Notes under the pieces: generated by a model
The model's database searches: none
Told to the model about the DNA's origin: nothing
Seen by the model: only the letters and a program-made list of their open reading frames with translations
In this document: one piece after another, positions 1 to 8,726 of the stretch
How the letters are laid out: every line of letters begins with the position of its first letter
Numbering within the stretch: the first letter of the stretch is position 1
Origin: Pantoea sp. WMus005
Lineage (GTDB): Bacteria; Pseudomonadota; Gammaproteobacteria; Enterobacterales; Enterobacteriaceae
DNA length: 64,000 nt
Assembly: GCF_013415305.1 (NCBI RefSeq)
Contig: NZ_JACBXU010000001.1
Coordinates: forward strand, 310,001 to 374,000
Direction of reading: 5' to 3'
Translations under genes and position numbers: made by a program

Positions 1-61
1 AGCGGTTTTCAGCAGTATCAAGACGACTGGACCAGGTCAGTTTTAAACAGAAAGGTCATCA

Positions 62-976
62 ATGAGCTGGATTGAACGCATTCTTAATAAAAGCACCGGA
101 ACGCCTGTGCGCAAAGCCAGTATCCCGGAAGGGGTCTGGACCAAATGTGACAGCTGTGGTCAGGTTCTCTACCGCGCCGAGCTGGAGCGTAATCTTGAGG
201 TCTGCCCGAAGTGCGACCATCACATGCGTATGCATGCCCGTGAGCGCCTCGTCAGTGTCCTGGATCAGGGCACAATGGTTGAACTGGGCAGTGAACTTGA
301 ACCTAAAGATCTGCTCAAGTTCCGTGACTCCAAAAAGTATAAAGACCGTCTGGTAGCGGCCCAGAAAGATACCGGCGAGAAAGATGCGCTGGTCGTCATG
401 AAAGGTCAGCTTCACGACATGCCGGTTGTTGCGGCAGCCTTTGAATTTGCCTTTATGGGCGGTTCAATGGGTTCTGTCGTCGGTGCGCGCTTTGTGCGTG
501 CGGTTGAGCAGGCATTAGAAGATAACTGCCCGCTGATCTGCTTCTCCGCCAGTGGTGGTGCCCGTATGCAGGAAGCGCTGCAATCGCTGATGCAGATGGC
601 GAAAACCAGTGCGGCTCTGGCCAAAATGCGTGAGCGCGGTCTTCCGTATATTTCCGTGCTGACTGACCCGACCATGGGTGGCGTTTCGGCCAGTTTTGCG
701 ATGCTGGGTGACCTCAATATCGCAGAACCCAAAGCGCTGATCGGTTTTGCCGGTCCACGCGTGATCGAGCAGACCGTGCGTGAAAAACTGCCGCCTGGCT
801 TCCAGCGCAGTGAGTTCCTGATTGAGAAGGGCGCGATCGATATGATCATTCGTCGTCCGGAAATGCGTTACAAACTGGCAAGCCTGCTGGCAAAAATGAT
901 GAACCTGCCGGCACCGCTGCATGACGGTGAACAGTCCGCTCCTGCGACGACTGAATCGGAAAGCAACGAGGCCTGA
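62..976 (+). CDS. accD: Acetyl-CoA carboxylase carboxyltransferase subunit beta
   Basis: AccD is the beta half of the cytoplasmic carboxyltransferase (alpha2beta2 with AccA) that moves the carboxyl group from carboxybiotin on AccB to acetyl-CoA, giving malonyl-CoA, the first committed step of fatty acid synthesis. The 304-aa protein has the four-cysteine zinc ribbon at C29, C32, C48 and C51, followed by a crotonase-like carboxyltransferase domain with the SASGGARM and GGVSASFA segments. Length matches the enterobacterial protein (about 304 aa). The ATG follows an AAAGG ribosome site. It lies directly upstream of folC, as in E. coli. The C-terminal tail after about residue 285 is low-complexity (Ala/Thr/Ser/Glu). 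Confidence 0.98.
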   Translation: MSWIERILNKSTGTPVRKASIPEGVWTKCDSCGQVLYRAELERNLEVCPKCDHHMRMHARERLVSVLDQGTMVELGSELEPKDLLKFRDSKKYKDRLVAAQKDTGEKDALVVMKGQLHDMPVVAAAFEFAFMGGSMGSVVGARFVRAVEQALEDNCPLICFSASGGARMQEALQSLMQMAKTSAALAKMRERGLPYISVLTDPTMGGVSASFAMLGDLNIAEPKALIGFAGPRVIEQTVREKLPPGFQRSEFLIEKGAIDMIIRRPEMRYKLASLLAKMMNLPAPLHDGEQSAPATTESESNEA

Positions 977-986
977 CAGGAGATAG

Positions 987-1010
987 AGAGGCGCGCCCGT
1001 CGCGCCTCTT
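987..1010 (+). terminator. Hairpin after accD
   Basis: AGAGGCGCG and CGCGCCTCT form a perfect 9-bp stem with a 5-nt loop 11 nt after the accD stop. The U-tract is very short (TT), so it may only partly terminate transcription before folC. Confidence 0.5.
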
Positions 1011-1070
1011 ACCAATGCACCGTATACCGCAGCACCAGTCTGCCAGGTATAAATAAGCAAAACGGGACAT

Positions 1071-2339
1071 ATGGACAATCTTCACCTTCCTCAAGCCACG
1101 TCGCCTTTGGCCACGTGGCTTTATTATCTTGAGCACCTGCATACTCAGGCCATCGAACTGGGTCTGGACCGTATTCGTCAGGTTGCGCTTCGTCTCGACC
1201 TGCTGAAACCTGCTCCCTTTGTCTTTACTGTGGCCGGTACCAACGGCAAAGGCACGACCTGTCGCACTCTGGAAACGCTGCTGATCGCGGCGGGCTACCG
1301 CGTTGGTGTTTACAGCTCGCCGCATCTGGTGCGCTACACCGAGCGTGTTCGGGTTCAGGGAGAGGAGCTGCGTGAAGCGCAGCACTGCGCCAGCTTTGCG
1401 GAGATTGAAGCCGGACGTGCGGATATTTCGTTAACCTATTTCGAATTTGGCACGCTCTCTGCGCTCAATCTGTTCCGCCAGGCGCAGCTGGATGTGGTGA
1501 TCCTCGAAGTTGGCCTCGGCGGACGGCTGGATGCCACCAACATCGTGGATGCCGATGTCGCCGTGGTCACCAGCATTGCACTGGATCATACTGACTGGCT
1601 TGGGCCGGACCGCGAAAGCATCGGGCGTGAAAAAGCGGGTGTGTTCCGGGCGGGAAAACCTGCGGTAGTCGGTGAACCCGATATGCCTCACAGTATTGCT
1701 GTGGTCGCGCAGGAAAAAGGGGCTCAGCTATTACAATGCAAGCGTGACTGGTCCTGGCGTGTTCAGGCTGAAAGCTGGTCGCTGCGTGATGCGCAGGGCG
1801 AGCTGAACGATCTGCCACTGCCCCAGGTGCCGTTACCTAACGCGGCGACAGCACTGATGGCGCTGCGTGTCTCGCGGCTTGAGGTTAGTGAAACCCAGAT
1901 TCGTGCCAGCCTGCCGCTGGCGATGCTGCCAGGGCGTTTTCAGACTATCAGTGAATCACCGCGCGTGATTCTGGATGTCGCCCATAATCCGCATGCGGCG
2001 TCCTGGCTGGCGTCGCGGCTGGCGACCCTGCCGAAACGCGGCAAAGTGCATGCCGTCGTGGGCATGCTGCATGATAAAGATATCGCCGGTACGCTGGCGG
2101 CGCTTGCACCCATGGTCGATGCCTGGTACTGCGCACCGCTTGACGGTCCACGCGGCGCCAGTGCTGAGCAACTGCTGGATTGCCTGTCGCAGGGCGAAGC
2201 CTTTAGCTCGGTTGAGCTCGCCTGGCAGCAGGCACGCCAGCGGGCAGCGCCGCAGGACACTGTGCTGGTCTGTGGTTCATTCCACACCGTTGCACAGGTC
2301 ATGGAATCGATTGAAACGGAGAAAGGACGTGGCAAGTAA
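1071..2339 (+). CDS. folC: Bifunctional folylpolyglutamate synthase / dihydrofolate synthase
   Basis: FolC joins L-glutamate to dihydropteroate to make dihydrofolate and then adds further glutamates to reduced folates, using ATP, in the cytoplasm. The 422-aa protein has the Mur-ligase fold: the P-loop GTNGKGTT at residues 56-63, the YSSPHLVRYTERVRV segment, the ILEVGLGGRLDATN active-site region, and the DVAHNPHA motif of the C-terminal domain. Length equals that of E. coli FolC (422 aa). The start chosen is the ATG at 1071, which keeps the family's short N-terminus; the upstream ribosome site is weak (AACGGGAC). The stop overlaps the GTG start of dedD, so the two are probably translationally coupled. 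Confidence 0.97.
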   Translation: MDNLHLPQATSPLATWLYYLEHLHTQAIELGLDRIRQVALRLDLLKPAPFVFTVAGTNGKGTTCRTLETLLIAAGYRVGVYSSPHLVRYTERVRVQGEELREAQHCASFAEIEAGRADISLTYFEFGTLSALNLFRQAQLDVVILEVGLGGRLDATNIVDADVAVVTSIALDHTDWLGPDRESIGREKAGVFRAGKPAVVGEPDMPHSIAVVAQEKGAQLLQCKRDWSWRVQAESWSLRDAQGELNDLPLPQVPLPNAATALMALRVSRLEVSETQIRASLPLAMLPGRFQTISESPRVILDVAHNPHAASWLASRLATLPKRGKVHAVVGMLHDKDIAGTLAALAPMVDAWYCAPLDGPRGASAEQLLDCLSQGEAFSSVELAWQQARQRAAPQDTVLVCGSFHTVAQVMESIETEKGRGK

Positions 2340-3111
2340 GTTTCAGAACCGTTTAGTCGGCACCGTTATTCTGGTCGCCGTTGGCGTGATTGTGCTACCA
2401 GGGCTGCTGGACGGTCAGAAAAAGCATTACAAAGAAGAGTTCGCTGCCATTCCGCTGGTGCCGAAACCTGATGATCAGCAGGACAGCGAAATGGTGCCAC
2501 CGGTCACTCAGTCGCTGCCGGCACAGCCGCCGGAAGGCGCGGGCAATGCGGTCAGCAGCAGTAATGGCAATGGCAAAAACAACGCCACGGCAGAGCAGGG
2601 GCGGACTCAGCCGGATGAAGAGAGCGATCCGGTAGTGGTCTCGCCGCCGCCGGTTCATCAGTCTGTGCCTGCACAGACGGTGACGAAGCCGAAAGCGGTA
2701 GAGCAGCAGAAACCTAAAGTCACTGAGCAGCCTAAGCAGAAACCGGTCGAACAGCAGAAGCCAAAAGCCGTGGAACAGCCTAAACCGAAGTCGGAAGAAC
2801 CGCCTAAAGCGGTCGAACAGCCGAAGCAGCAAGAGGCACCTAAAGCGGCCGAGACAACGGCACCGGCAGGGCAGGCTTATGTGGTGCAGTTAGGTGCGCT
2901 GAAAAACGCCAGCAAAGTCAATGAGATCGTCGCGCAGTTGCGGTTGTCGGGCTATCGCGCCTTTACTGTGCCTTCAACGCCGGTACAGGGTCAGATCACC
3001 CGCATTTACGTGGGGCCGGATGCCTCGAAAGCTAAAATGCAGAGCGCGGTTGGCGAGCTGAAAAGCATCTCAGGACTGGGCGGTGTCGTAAAACCGTACA
3101 GCGCCCGCTAA
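2329..3111 (+). CDS. dedD: Cell division protein DedD (SPOR domain)
   Basis: DedD is a bitopic inner-membrane protein that gathers at the septum through a C-terminal SPOR domain, which binds denuded peptidoglycan glycan strands, and helps constriction. The chosen start is GTG at 2329, inside the folC end (11-nt overlap), preceded by GGAGAAAGG; it gives MASKFQNRLVGT, the family N-terminus, and E. coli dedD also starts with GTG. The 260-aa product has one membrane segment (about residues 9-27), a long Pro/Lys/Gln/Glu linker built from imperfect KAVEQ-x-KPK units (about residues 118-180), and a SPOR domain starting at AYVVQLGALKN (about 184-260). The linker is richer in Lys/Gln repeats than I recall for E. 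coli DedD. Confidence 0.95.
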   Translation: MASKFQNRLVGTVILVAVGVIVLPGLLDGQKKHYKEEFAAIPLVPKPDDQQDSEMVPPVTQSLPAQPPEGAGNAVSSSNGNGKNNATAEQGRTQPDEESDPVVVSPPPVHQSVPAQTVTKPKAVEQQKPKVTEQPKQKPVEQQKPKAVEQPKPKSEEPPKAVEQPKQQEAPKAAETTAPAGQAYVVQLGALKNASKVNEIVAQLRLSGYRAFTVPSTPVQGQITRIYVGPDASKAKMQSAVGELKSISGLGGVVKPYSAR

Positions 3112-3123
3112 CCCTGTGATTGG

Positions 3124-3156
3124 CGCTGCCGATAGCAGTAACAGGCAGCGTCTTTT
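3124..3156 (+). terminator. Probable terminator after dedD
   Basis: CGCTGCC pairs with GGCAGCG (7 bp, 13-nt loop) followed by TCTTTT, 12 nt after the dedD stop. Confidence 0.55.
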
Positions 3157-3239
3157 GCCCGGCAGGTAGTGCGTAAAAGGCGCACTACAGCGAAAAATAG
3201 TGAAGATTTTCAACGATCTATTCGGCTGAGAATCACCCG

Positions 3240-3270
3240 GGCGATTGAGGTTTTTTTCATCGCCTTTTTT
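3240..3270 (+). terminator. Second terminator-like hairpin in the dedD-cvpA gap
   Basis: GGCGAT and ATCGCC (6 bp, 13-nt loop rich in T) are followed by six T. It lies upstream of the cvpA promoter region and could back up the first dedD terminator. Confidence 0.45.
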
Positions 3271-3295
3271 ATGGATGCAGAAAAAGAAAACCGCT

Positions 3296-3311
3296 ACGCA
3301 AACGTTTTCTT
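3296..3311 (+). promoter_or_regulatory. PurR operator of cvpA-purF
   Basis: ACGCAAACGTTTTCTT fits the PurR consensus ANGCAANCGNTTNCNT at every fixed position. It lies 65 nt before cvpA and immediately upstream of a TTAGAAT that can serve as the -10 region (about 3318-3324). In E. coli the purine repressor with hypoxanthine or guanine represses the cvpA-purF operon from the matching site. The same control is inferred here. Confidence 0.9.
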
Positions 3312-3375
3312 TTTCTGTTAGAATGCGCCCCGAACTGGATGCAGGGGTGCAATTGCACTGGCGCTGGAAGAGTTC

Positions 3376-3861
3376 ATGATCTGGATTGATTACGTCATTA
3401 TTGCGGTAGTTGGTTTTTCGGCTCTGGTCAGCCTCGTTCGTGGGTTTGTCCGGGAAGCCTTATCTCTCGTTACCTGGGGATGTGCGTTTTTTGTCGCCAG
3501 TCATTACTACGCCTACCTTGCAGTCTGGTTTACAGGTTTTGACGACGAACTGGTTCGTAACGGTATCGCTATTGGTGTGCTGTTTGTGGCTACCCTGATT
3601 GTGGGGGCGATTGTGAACTACGTTATCGGCACGCTGGTGGAGAAAACCGGCCTGTCGGGAACCGACCGGGTGTTGGGCGTCTGTTTCGGGGCGTTGCGTG
3701 GGGTGCTGATTGTAGCCGCCTTGCTATTCTTCCTTGATACATTCACTGGCTTTTCCAAAAGTCCGGACTGGCAACAGTCTCAACTCATTCCCGAGTTCAG
3801 TTATATCATCAGGTGGTTTTTTGATTACCTGAAAAGCACGTCGAGTTTTTTACCCCGGTGA
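3376..3861 (+). CDS. cvpA: CvpA family inner-membrane protein
   Basis: The 161-aa membrane protein is of the CvpA family, named for its need in colicin V production; its biochemical role is not settled (reported links are to envelope tolerance, for example bile salts). Four hydrophobic segments are visible (about residues 5-22, 28-48, 63-85, 102-122), with the conserved [15 protein letters not shown] loop between the first two. Length equals E. coli CvpA (about 162 aa). It is the first gene behind the PurR box and sits 37 nt upstream of purF, so it is very likely cotranscribed with it. Confidence 0.95.
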   Translation: MIWIDYVIIAVVGFSALVSLVRGFVREALSLVTWGCAFFVASHYYAYLAVWFTGFDDELVRNGIAIGVLFVATLIVGAIVNYVIGTLVEKTGLSGTDRVLGVCFGALRGVLIVAALLFFLDTFTGFSKSPDWQQSQLIPEFSYIIRWFFDYLKSTSSFLPR

Positions 3862-3898
3862 TGTGACCGGGAGTGCGGCTTAATGAGGAAATGACAAC

Positions 3899-5416
3899 AT
3901 GTGCGGTATTGTCGGTATCACCGGTTTCATGCCGGTCAACCAGTCGATCTATGACGCGTTAACGGTGCTCCAGCACCGCGGGCAGGATGCCGCAGGCATT
4001 TGTACCATTGATGCGCTGAAATGTTTTCGCCTGCGAAAGGCAAACGGCCTGGTCAGCGACGTTTTCGAAGCACGCCACATGCAGCGTCTGCAGGGCAATA
4101 TGGGGATCGGCCACGCGCGTTATCCAACCGCGGGAAGCTCCAGTGCCTCAGAAGCGCAGCCATTCTATGTAAACTCCCCGTATGGCATCACCCTGGCGCA
4201 CAACGGTAACCTGACCAACGCCCATGTGCTGCGTAAGCACCTGTTTGAAAAGGGCCGCCGTCACGTTAACACCACCTCAGATTCTGAAATCCTGCTGAAC
4301 ATCTTTGCGCAGGAGCTTGATCGTTTTCAAAATGATCCGCTGGAAGCCGACAACATTTTTGCTGCGGTGGCTGCCGTACATCAGCAGGTACGCGGTGCTT
4401 ACGCCGTCGTGGCGATGATTATCGGTCATGGCATGGTCGCTTTTCGTGATCCCAACGGTATCCGTCCGCTGGTGCTGGGCAAGCGCGTTATCGCTGATGG
4501 TCGCACTGAATATATGGTTGCCTCCGAGAGCGTGGCGCTGGATACGCTGGGCTTTGAATTCATCCGTGACGTCGCACCGGGTGAAGCGGTTTATGTTACT
4601 GAAGCGGGCCAGCTGTCTACCCGACAGTGTGCTGAAAACCCGAAAAGCAATCCGTGTCTGTTCGAATATGTCTATTTTGCCCGTCCGGACTCTTTCCTTG
4701 ATAAAATTTCCGTCTACAGCGCCCGTGTCCGCATGGGCACCAAGCTGGGCGAGAAAATTGCCCGCGAGTGGGAAGATCTTGATATCGACGTCGTGATTCC
4801 GATTCCGGAAACCTCTACCGATATCGCGCTGGAAATTGCCCGTATTCTCGACAAGCCTTATCGTCAGGGCTTCGTGAAAAACCGTTACGTAGGCCGTACC
4901 TTTATCATGCCGGGCCAGCAGTTACGTCGCAGCGCGGTTCGCCGCAAGCTCAACGCTAACCGCGCCGAATTCCGTGATAAAAACGTTCTGCTGGTAGATG
5001 ACTCCATCGTACGCGGCACCACCTCAGAGCAGATCATTGAGATGGCGCGTGAAGCCGGCGCAAAACGGGTTTATCTGGCCTCCGCAGCACCGGAAATTCG
5101 CTTCCCTAACGTCTACGGCATTGATATGCCAAGCGCCACGGAACTGATCGCGCATGGCCGTGAAGTGGAAGAGATTCGCCAGCTGATTAAAGCCGATGCG
5201 CTGATTTTCCAGGACCTGGACGATCTTATCGAAGCGGTGCGTGAAGAGAACCCGGACATTGCCCAGTTTGAGTGCTCGGTGTTCAACGGTATTTACGTGA
5301 CGAAAGATGTCGATCAGCAGTATCTGGAGTATCTGGAGTCGCTGCGTAACGATGATGCCAAAGCGCTTCAGCGCCAGAACGAAGTCGAAAACCTCGAGCT
5401 GCACAACGAGGGCTGA
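3899..5416 (+). CDS. purF: Amidophosphoribosyltransferase
   Basis: PurF catalyses the committed step of de novo purine synthesis: PRPP plus glutamine gives 5-phosphoribosylamine, glutamate and pyrophosphate. The 505-aa protein starts MCGIVG, so Cys2 becomes the N-terminal nucleophile of the class II glutaminase domain once Met is removed. The phosphoribosyltransferase half carries the PRPP motif [13 protein letters not shown] at about residues 363-375. Length is that of E. coli PurF (505 aa). A good ribosome site (ATGAGGAAATG) precedes the ATG. It is the second gene of the PurR-controlled cvpA-purF unit, and purine nucleotides also feed back on the enzyme in the family. Confidence 0.98.
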   Translation: MCGIVGITGFMPVNQSIYDALTVLQHRGQDAAGICTIDALKCFRLRKANGLVSDVFEARHMQRLQGNMGIGHARYPTAGSSSASEAQPFYVNSPYGITLAHNGNLTNAHVLRKHLFEKGRRHVNTTSDSEILLNIFAQELDRFQNDPLEADNIFAAVAAVHQQVRGAYAVVAMIIGHGMVAFRDPNGIRPLVLGKRVIADGRTEYMVASESVALDTLGFEFIRDVAPGEAVYVTEAGQLSTRQCAENPKSNPCLFEYVYFARPDSFLDKISVYSARVRMGTKLGEKIAREWEDLDIDVVIPIPETSTDIALEIARILDKPYRQGFVKNRYVGRTFIMPGQQLRRSAVRRKLNANRAEFRDKNVLLVDDSIVRGTTSEQIIEMAREAGAKRVYLASAAPEIRFPNVYGIDMPSATELIAHGREVEEIRQLIKADALIFQDLDDLIEAVREENPDIAQFECSVFNGIYVTKDVDQQYLEYLESLRNDDAKALQRQNEVENLELHNEG

Positions 5417-5443
5417 TACGCTCAGCAGGCGGGCAGCATAAAG

Positions 5444-5476
5444 CAGGGCGGGAGCAATCCCGCCCTGTTTGTTTTC
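5444..5476 (+). terminator. Rho-independent terminator of purF
   Basis: CAGGGCGGGA and TCCCGCCCTG form a perfect 10-bp stem with a GCAA tetraloop, followed by TTTGTTTTC. Confidence 0.9.
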
Positions 5477-5528
5477 AGAAACCCGCTGGCCGCGTATGAT
5501 GGCGCATTGGCTGACATAAGGTTGGAAT

Positions 5529-6098
5529 ATGAAACGACTCATCATTGGCATCTCTGGCGCAAGCGGGGTGATCTATGGCGTGCGCATGCTGCAGGTATTG
5601 CAGCAGGTAGAAGAAGTAGAAACGCATCTGGTCATGAGTCAGGCGGCCCGTCAGACGCTGGCGCTGGAGAGTGATTATTCGCTGCGTGACGTGCAGGCGC
5701 TGGCCGATGTGGTGCATGACGTGCGCGATATTGCAGCAAATATCTCGTCAGGATCGTTTAAGACGCTCGGCATGGCGATTTTACCCTGCTCAATGAAAAC
5801 GCTTTCAGGCATCGTGCACAGTTACAGTGATTCGTTGCTGACCCGAGCGGCTGATGTGGTGCTAAAAGAGCAGCGCAAGCTGGTATTGTGCGTACGCGAA
5901 ACCCCGCTGCATGTCGGTCATCTGCGAATGATGACCACCGCCGCGGAACTGGGGGCGATTATCATGCCGCCTGTGCCGGCATTTTATCACCGGCCTGAAA
6001 CCATCGATCAGTTGATCGATCAGACCGTCAACCGGGTTATCGACCAGTTTGATATCGAATTACCTGAAGATCTCTTTGTGCGCTGGCAGGGCGCATAA
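5529..6098 (+). CDS. ubiX: Flavin prenyltransferase UbiX
   Basis: UbiX attaches a dimethylallyl group to reduced FMN, giving prenylated FMN, the cofactor that UbiD needs to decarboxylate 3-octaprenyl-4-hydroxybenzoate in ubiquinone synthesis. The 189-aa protein has the flavoprotein-fold start IIGISGASGVIYG (residues 5-17), the SSGSFKTLGMAILPCSMKTL region that binds flavin and phosphate, and the CVRETPLH segment. Length matches E. coli UbiX (189 aa). An AAGG ribosome site precedes the ATG. It stands alone between the purF terminator and the hisJ control region. Together with ubiG at about 46 kb it is one of two ubiquinone genes in the window. Confidence 0.97.
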   Translation: MKRLIIGISGASGVIYGVRMLQVLQQVEEVETHLVMSQAARQTLALESDYSLRDVQALADVVHDVRDIAANISSGSFKTLGMAILPCSMKTLSGIVHSYSDSLLTRAADVVLKEQRKLVLCVRETPLHVGHLRMMTTAAELGAIIMPPVPAFYHRPETIDQLIDQTVNRVIDQFDIELPEDLFVRWQGA

Positions 6099-6109
6099 AG
6101 TTCCGCTGG

Positions 6110-6126
6110 CGCACTTATTTAGTGCA
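6110..6126 (+). promoter_or_regulatory. Candidate NtrC enhancer site upstream of hisJ
   Basis: GCAC-N7-GTGC (6111-6125) matches the core spacing of NtrC sites as known from glnA. It lies about 150 bp upstream of the sigma-54-like element, a normal enhancer distance. A second, half-matching element with TGCACCAAAA is near 6160. Confidence 0.5.
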
Positions 6127-6277
6127 TAAGCGCGCCTCGGATCACTCTTCGTGCATTTGATGCACCAAAAGTTAACAACGTCGCTTTTTCTCTTTCACTA
6201 CACTGCTATATTCCCCTCACAAATACAGCGTTTTCGCCTGTCTGACATCACGCTAACAGCGTGGATAACTTGCAGAT

Positions 6278-6294
6278 CTGGCATGAAACATGCA
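6278..6294 (+). promoter_or_regulatory. Sigma-54 type promoter of hisJ
   Basis: CTGGCATGAAACATGCA has the invariant GG and GC dinucleotides separated by exactly 10 bp, and fits the YTGGCAC-N5-TTGCA consensus with two changes. It is 64 nt upstream of the hisJ ATG. In E. coli and Salmonella the orthologous argT-hisJQMP transport locus is nitrogen-regulated through NtrC and sigma-54, which supports the call. Confidence 0.65.
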
Positions 6295-6357
6295 AATTAC
6301 TTTGCGCAAACACATCACGAACCACATAACAAAAAGCACTTCACTTGAGGGTAATCT

Positions 6358-7140
6358 ATGAAAAAGCGTGTTCTGGCTCTTTCCCTGATGCTGGGCTTAT
6401 CCAGTGCTGCCAGCGTCTTCGCGGCAGTGCCGGGTTCAATCCGTATCGGTACAGATCCAACTTACCCACCGTTTGAGTCGAAAAACGCGCAAGGCAAGCT
6501 AGTGGGCTTCGATATCGATCTCGCTAACGAAATCTGTAAACGTATTCATACCCAATGCACCTACGTTGAAAGCGACTTCGATGCGCTGATCCCTTCGCTG
6601 AAAGCGAAGAAAATTGATGCCATCATCTCCTCACTTTCCATCACAGCAAAACGTCAGGAAGAGATCGCTTTCTCGGAAAAACTTTACGCCGCTAACGCAC
6701 GTTTAGTCGCACCGAAGGGATCGAAAATTCAGCCGACTATCGAGTCGCTGAAAGGCAAAAATATCGGCCTGCTGCAGGGCACCACGCAGGAAACCTATGC
6801 CAATCAGAACTGGCGGCCTAAAGGGGTTAACGTAACCCCTTATGCTAACCAGGATCTGGTTTATCAGGATCTGAATGCGGGTCGTATTGATGCTGCCTTC
6901 CAGGATGAAGTGCAGGCCAGCGAAGGTTTCCTTAAACAGCCAGTCGGTAAAAACTACGCTTTCGCCGGTCCGTCGGTGAAAGATGACAAGATCTTTGGCG
7001 TCGGCACCGGTATGGGACTGCGTAAAGATGACAGCGAACTGAAAGCGGCCATCGACAAAGCCTTCTCTGACATGCGTAAAGATGGCACCTACGACAAGAT
7101 TGCGAAGAAATACTTCGATTTCAATGTGTACGGCGACTAA
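6358..7140 (+). CDS. hisJ: Periplasmic basic amino-acid binding protein (HisJ/ArgT type)
   Basis: This is the substrate-binding protein that delivers histidine and/or lysine, arginine and ornithine to the HisQMP2 importer. The 260-aa precursor has a Sec signal peptide (residues 1-22, ending SVFA before AVPG) and a complete family 3 solute-binding fold. E. coli has two adjacent paralogues, argT and hisJ; here there is one. Its sequence mixes traits: FESKN, AFQDEV and [11 protein letters not shown] are HisJ-like, while [17 protein letters not shown] and the FNVYGD end are ArgT-like. The name hisJ is therefore a best guess and specificity is not decided. Ribosome site GAGGG; transcription probably from the sigma-54 element upstream. 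Confidence 0.9.
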   Translation: MKKRVLALSLMLGLSSAASVFAAVPGSIRIGTDPTYPPFESKNAQGKLVGFDIDLANEICKRIHTQCTYVESDFDALIPSLKAKKIDAIISSLSITAKRQEEIAFSEKLYAANARLVAPKGSKIQPTIESLKGKNIGLLQGTTQETYANQNWRPKGVNVTPYANQDLVYQDLNAGRIDAAFQDEVQASEGFLKQPVGKNYAFAGPSVKDDKIFGVGTGMGLRKDDSELKAAIDKAFSDMRKDGTYDKIAKKYFDFNVYGD

Positions 7141-7176
7141 CCATCCTGTCGCTTTACCCTCTGTTTCCGTTATGCC

Positions 7177-7220
7177 GGGACTGAGCCCGTTCTGCCCGAG
7201 GCAGAAACCGGACCAGTCCC
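7177..7220 (+). other. Intercistronic hairpin between hisJ and hisQ (1)
   Basis: GGGACTG (7177-7183) pairs with CAGTCCC (7214-7220), and inside it TTCTGCC pairs with GGCAGAA around a 3-nt loop. No U-run follows. This is the place where Salmonella and E. coli carry a REP element. Such a structure can protect the hisJ message or reduce read-through, so that the binding protein is made in excess over the membrane parts. Confidence 0.6.
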
Positions 7221-7262
7221 GCTGATGGCGGATAGCATCTTCAACGGAGAGGTAAAGTTAAA

Positions 7263-7285
7263 CTGCCCGTCTCGCTTGCGGGCAG
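7263..7285 (+). other. Intercistronic hairpin between hisJ and hisQ (2)
   Basis: CTGCCCG and CGGGCAG form a 7-bp stem with a 9-nt loop, followed by CGTTTCGTTTT. The weak T-rich tail means it could act as a partial terminator before hisQ. Confidence 0.5.
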
Positions 7286-7319
7286 CGTTTCGTTTTCACC
7301 CCACGACAGGACCCTTTCG

Positions 7320-8009
7320 ATGCTGTATGGCTATTCTGATGTAATTCTTCGGGGCACGCTGGTGACGCTGGAGCTGGCACTCACCTCCGTCGTACTGGCC
7401 GTGCTGCTGGGCCTGATTGGCGCAGGCGCGAAACTGTCGCGCAGCCGGCCGCTGGCGATGATTTTTGAAGGCTACACCACGCTGATTCGTGGCGTGCCTG
7501 ACCTCGTACTGATGCTGCTGATCTTCTACGGTCTGCAGATTGTCCTCAACCAGGTAACCGATGCGCTGGGCATGGCGCAGTTTGATATCGATCCGATGGT
7601 GGCCGGTATCATCACACTCGGCTTTATCTATGGTGCCTACTTTACCGAAACCTTCCGTGGTGCCTTTATGGCTGTGCCTCAGGGGCAGATTGAAGCGGCC
7701 ACCGCATTTGGGTTTACCAGCGCGCAGGTGTTCCGTCGCATTCTGTTTCCGGCCATGATGCGCTATGCGTTGCCGGGCATCGGCAACAACTGGCAGGTGA
7801 TTCTGAAAGCTACCGCACTGGTCTCACTGCTGGGACTGGAAGATGTCGTGAAGGCAACGCAACTGGCGGGGAAAAGTACCTGGCAGCCATTCTACTTTGC
7901 CATTGTAGCCGGTGTGATTTATCTGGTATTCACCACGCTGTCGAACGGTGTGCTGTGGTGGCTGAACCGTCGCTATACGGTCGGTGTGAAGAGGGCGAGT
8001 TATGATTGA
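7320..8009 (+). CDS. hisQ: Histidine/lysine/arginine/ornithine ABC transporter permease HisQ
   Basis: HisQ is one of the two inner-membrane permease subunits of the basic amino-acid importer (HisJ-QMP2). The 229-aa protein has about five hydrophobic segments and the permease signature with the EAA-type loop (IEAATAFGFTSAQVF, then LPGIGNNWQ), which docks onto the ATPase HisP. Length matches E. coli HisQ (228 aa). The ATG is preceded by AGGA and lies downstream of the two intercistronic hairpins. The coding region overlaps hisM by 8 nt, so the two permeases are translationally coupled. Confidence 0.97.
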   Translation: MLYGYSDVILRGTLVTLELALTSVVLAVLLGLIGAGAKLSRSRPLAMIFEGYTTLIRGVPDLVLMLLIFYGLQIVLNQVTDALGMAQFDIDPMVAGIITLGFIYGAYFTETFRGAFMAVPQGQIEAATAFGFTSAQVFRRILFPAMMRYALPGIGNNWQVILKATALVSLLGLEDVVKATQLAGKSTWQPFYFAIVAGVIYLVFTTLSNGVLWWLNRRYTVGVKRASYD

Positions 8010-8718
8010 GATTATTCAGGAATACTGGAAATCGCTGCTCTGGACTGACGGTTATCGTTTTACCGGTGTGGCTATCACCTTGTGGCTGCTGATCCTGTCG
8101 GTTACCGTTGGTGGCTGTCTGGCCATCCTGCTGGCGATAGCGCGGGTTTCGCCCAATCGGTTTATCAGTTTTCCGGTCTGGCTCTTTACCTACGTATTTC
8201 GCGGTACGCCGCTTTATGTGCAGTTGCTGGTCTTCTACTCCGGCATGTACACTCTGGAGATTGTGAAAGGCACTGAATTGCTGAACGCGTTTTTCCGCAG
8301 CGGCCTGAACTGTACGTTACTTGCCTTCACCCTGAACACCTGCGCCTACACCACGGAAATCTTTGCGGGTGCCATTCGTTCGGTGCCACACGGTGAGATT
8401 GAGGCAGCGCGGGCGTATGGCTTCTCCACCTTTAAACTCTATCGCTGTATTATCCTGCCCTCGGCGCTGCGCACGGCACTGCCGGCCTACAGCAACGAAG
8501 TGATTCTGATGCTGCACTCCACGGCGCTGGCCTTTACCGCTACGGTGCCCGATCTGCTGAAAATCGCACGGGATATTAACTCAGCGACTTATCAGCCGTT
8601 TACCGCCTTTGGCCTGGCGGCTGTGTTGTACCTGATTATCTCTTACGTGTTAATCAGCCTGTTCCGCCTGGCGGAACGTCGCTGGCTGGCCCACGTGAAA
8701 CCCTCTTCATCGCATTGA
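8002..8718 (+). CDS. hisM: Histidine/lysine/arginine/ornithine ABC transporter permease HisM
   Basis: HisM is the second permease subunit of the basic amino-acid importer and pairs with HisQ. The 238-aa protein shows about five membrane segments and the EAA loop ([18 protein letters not shown]) facing the ATPase. Length equals E. coli HisM (238 aa). Its ATG lies inside the end of hisQ, and its stop is 8 nt upstream of the hisP ATG, so hisQ-hisM-hisP form one tight translational unit. Confidence 0.97.
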   Translation: MIEIIQEYWKSLLWTDGYRFTGVAITLWLLILSVTVGGCLAILLAIARVSPNRFISFPVWLFTYVFRGTPLYVQLLVFYSGMYTLEIVKGTELLNAFFRSGLNCTLLAFTLNTCAYTTEIFAGAIRSVPHGEIEAARAYGFSTFKLYRCIILPSALRTALPAYSNEVILMLHSTALAFTATVPDLLKIARDINSATYQPFTAFGLAAVLYLIISYVLISLFRLAERRWLAHVKPSSSH

Positions 8719-8726
8719 GTAGAACT

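Noticed and set aside
2651..2870. Repetitive Lys/Gln/Pro-coding stretch in dedD, first taken for a tandem DNA repeat
   Set aside because: The repeat is imperfect at the DNA level and fits the low-complexity linker normal for SPOR-domain proteins.
6151..6348. 65-codon ORF upstream of hisJ
   Set aside because: It spans the sigma-54-like promoter and has no ribosome site; a non-coding control region is the better reading.
8715..8726. TTG start for hisP, 12 nt upstream of the ATG
   Set aside because: The ATG at 8727 gives the conserved N-terminus and the exact E. coli length.
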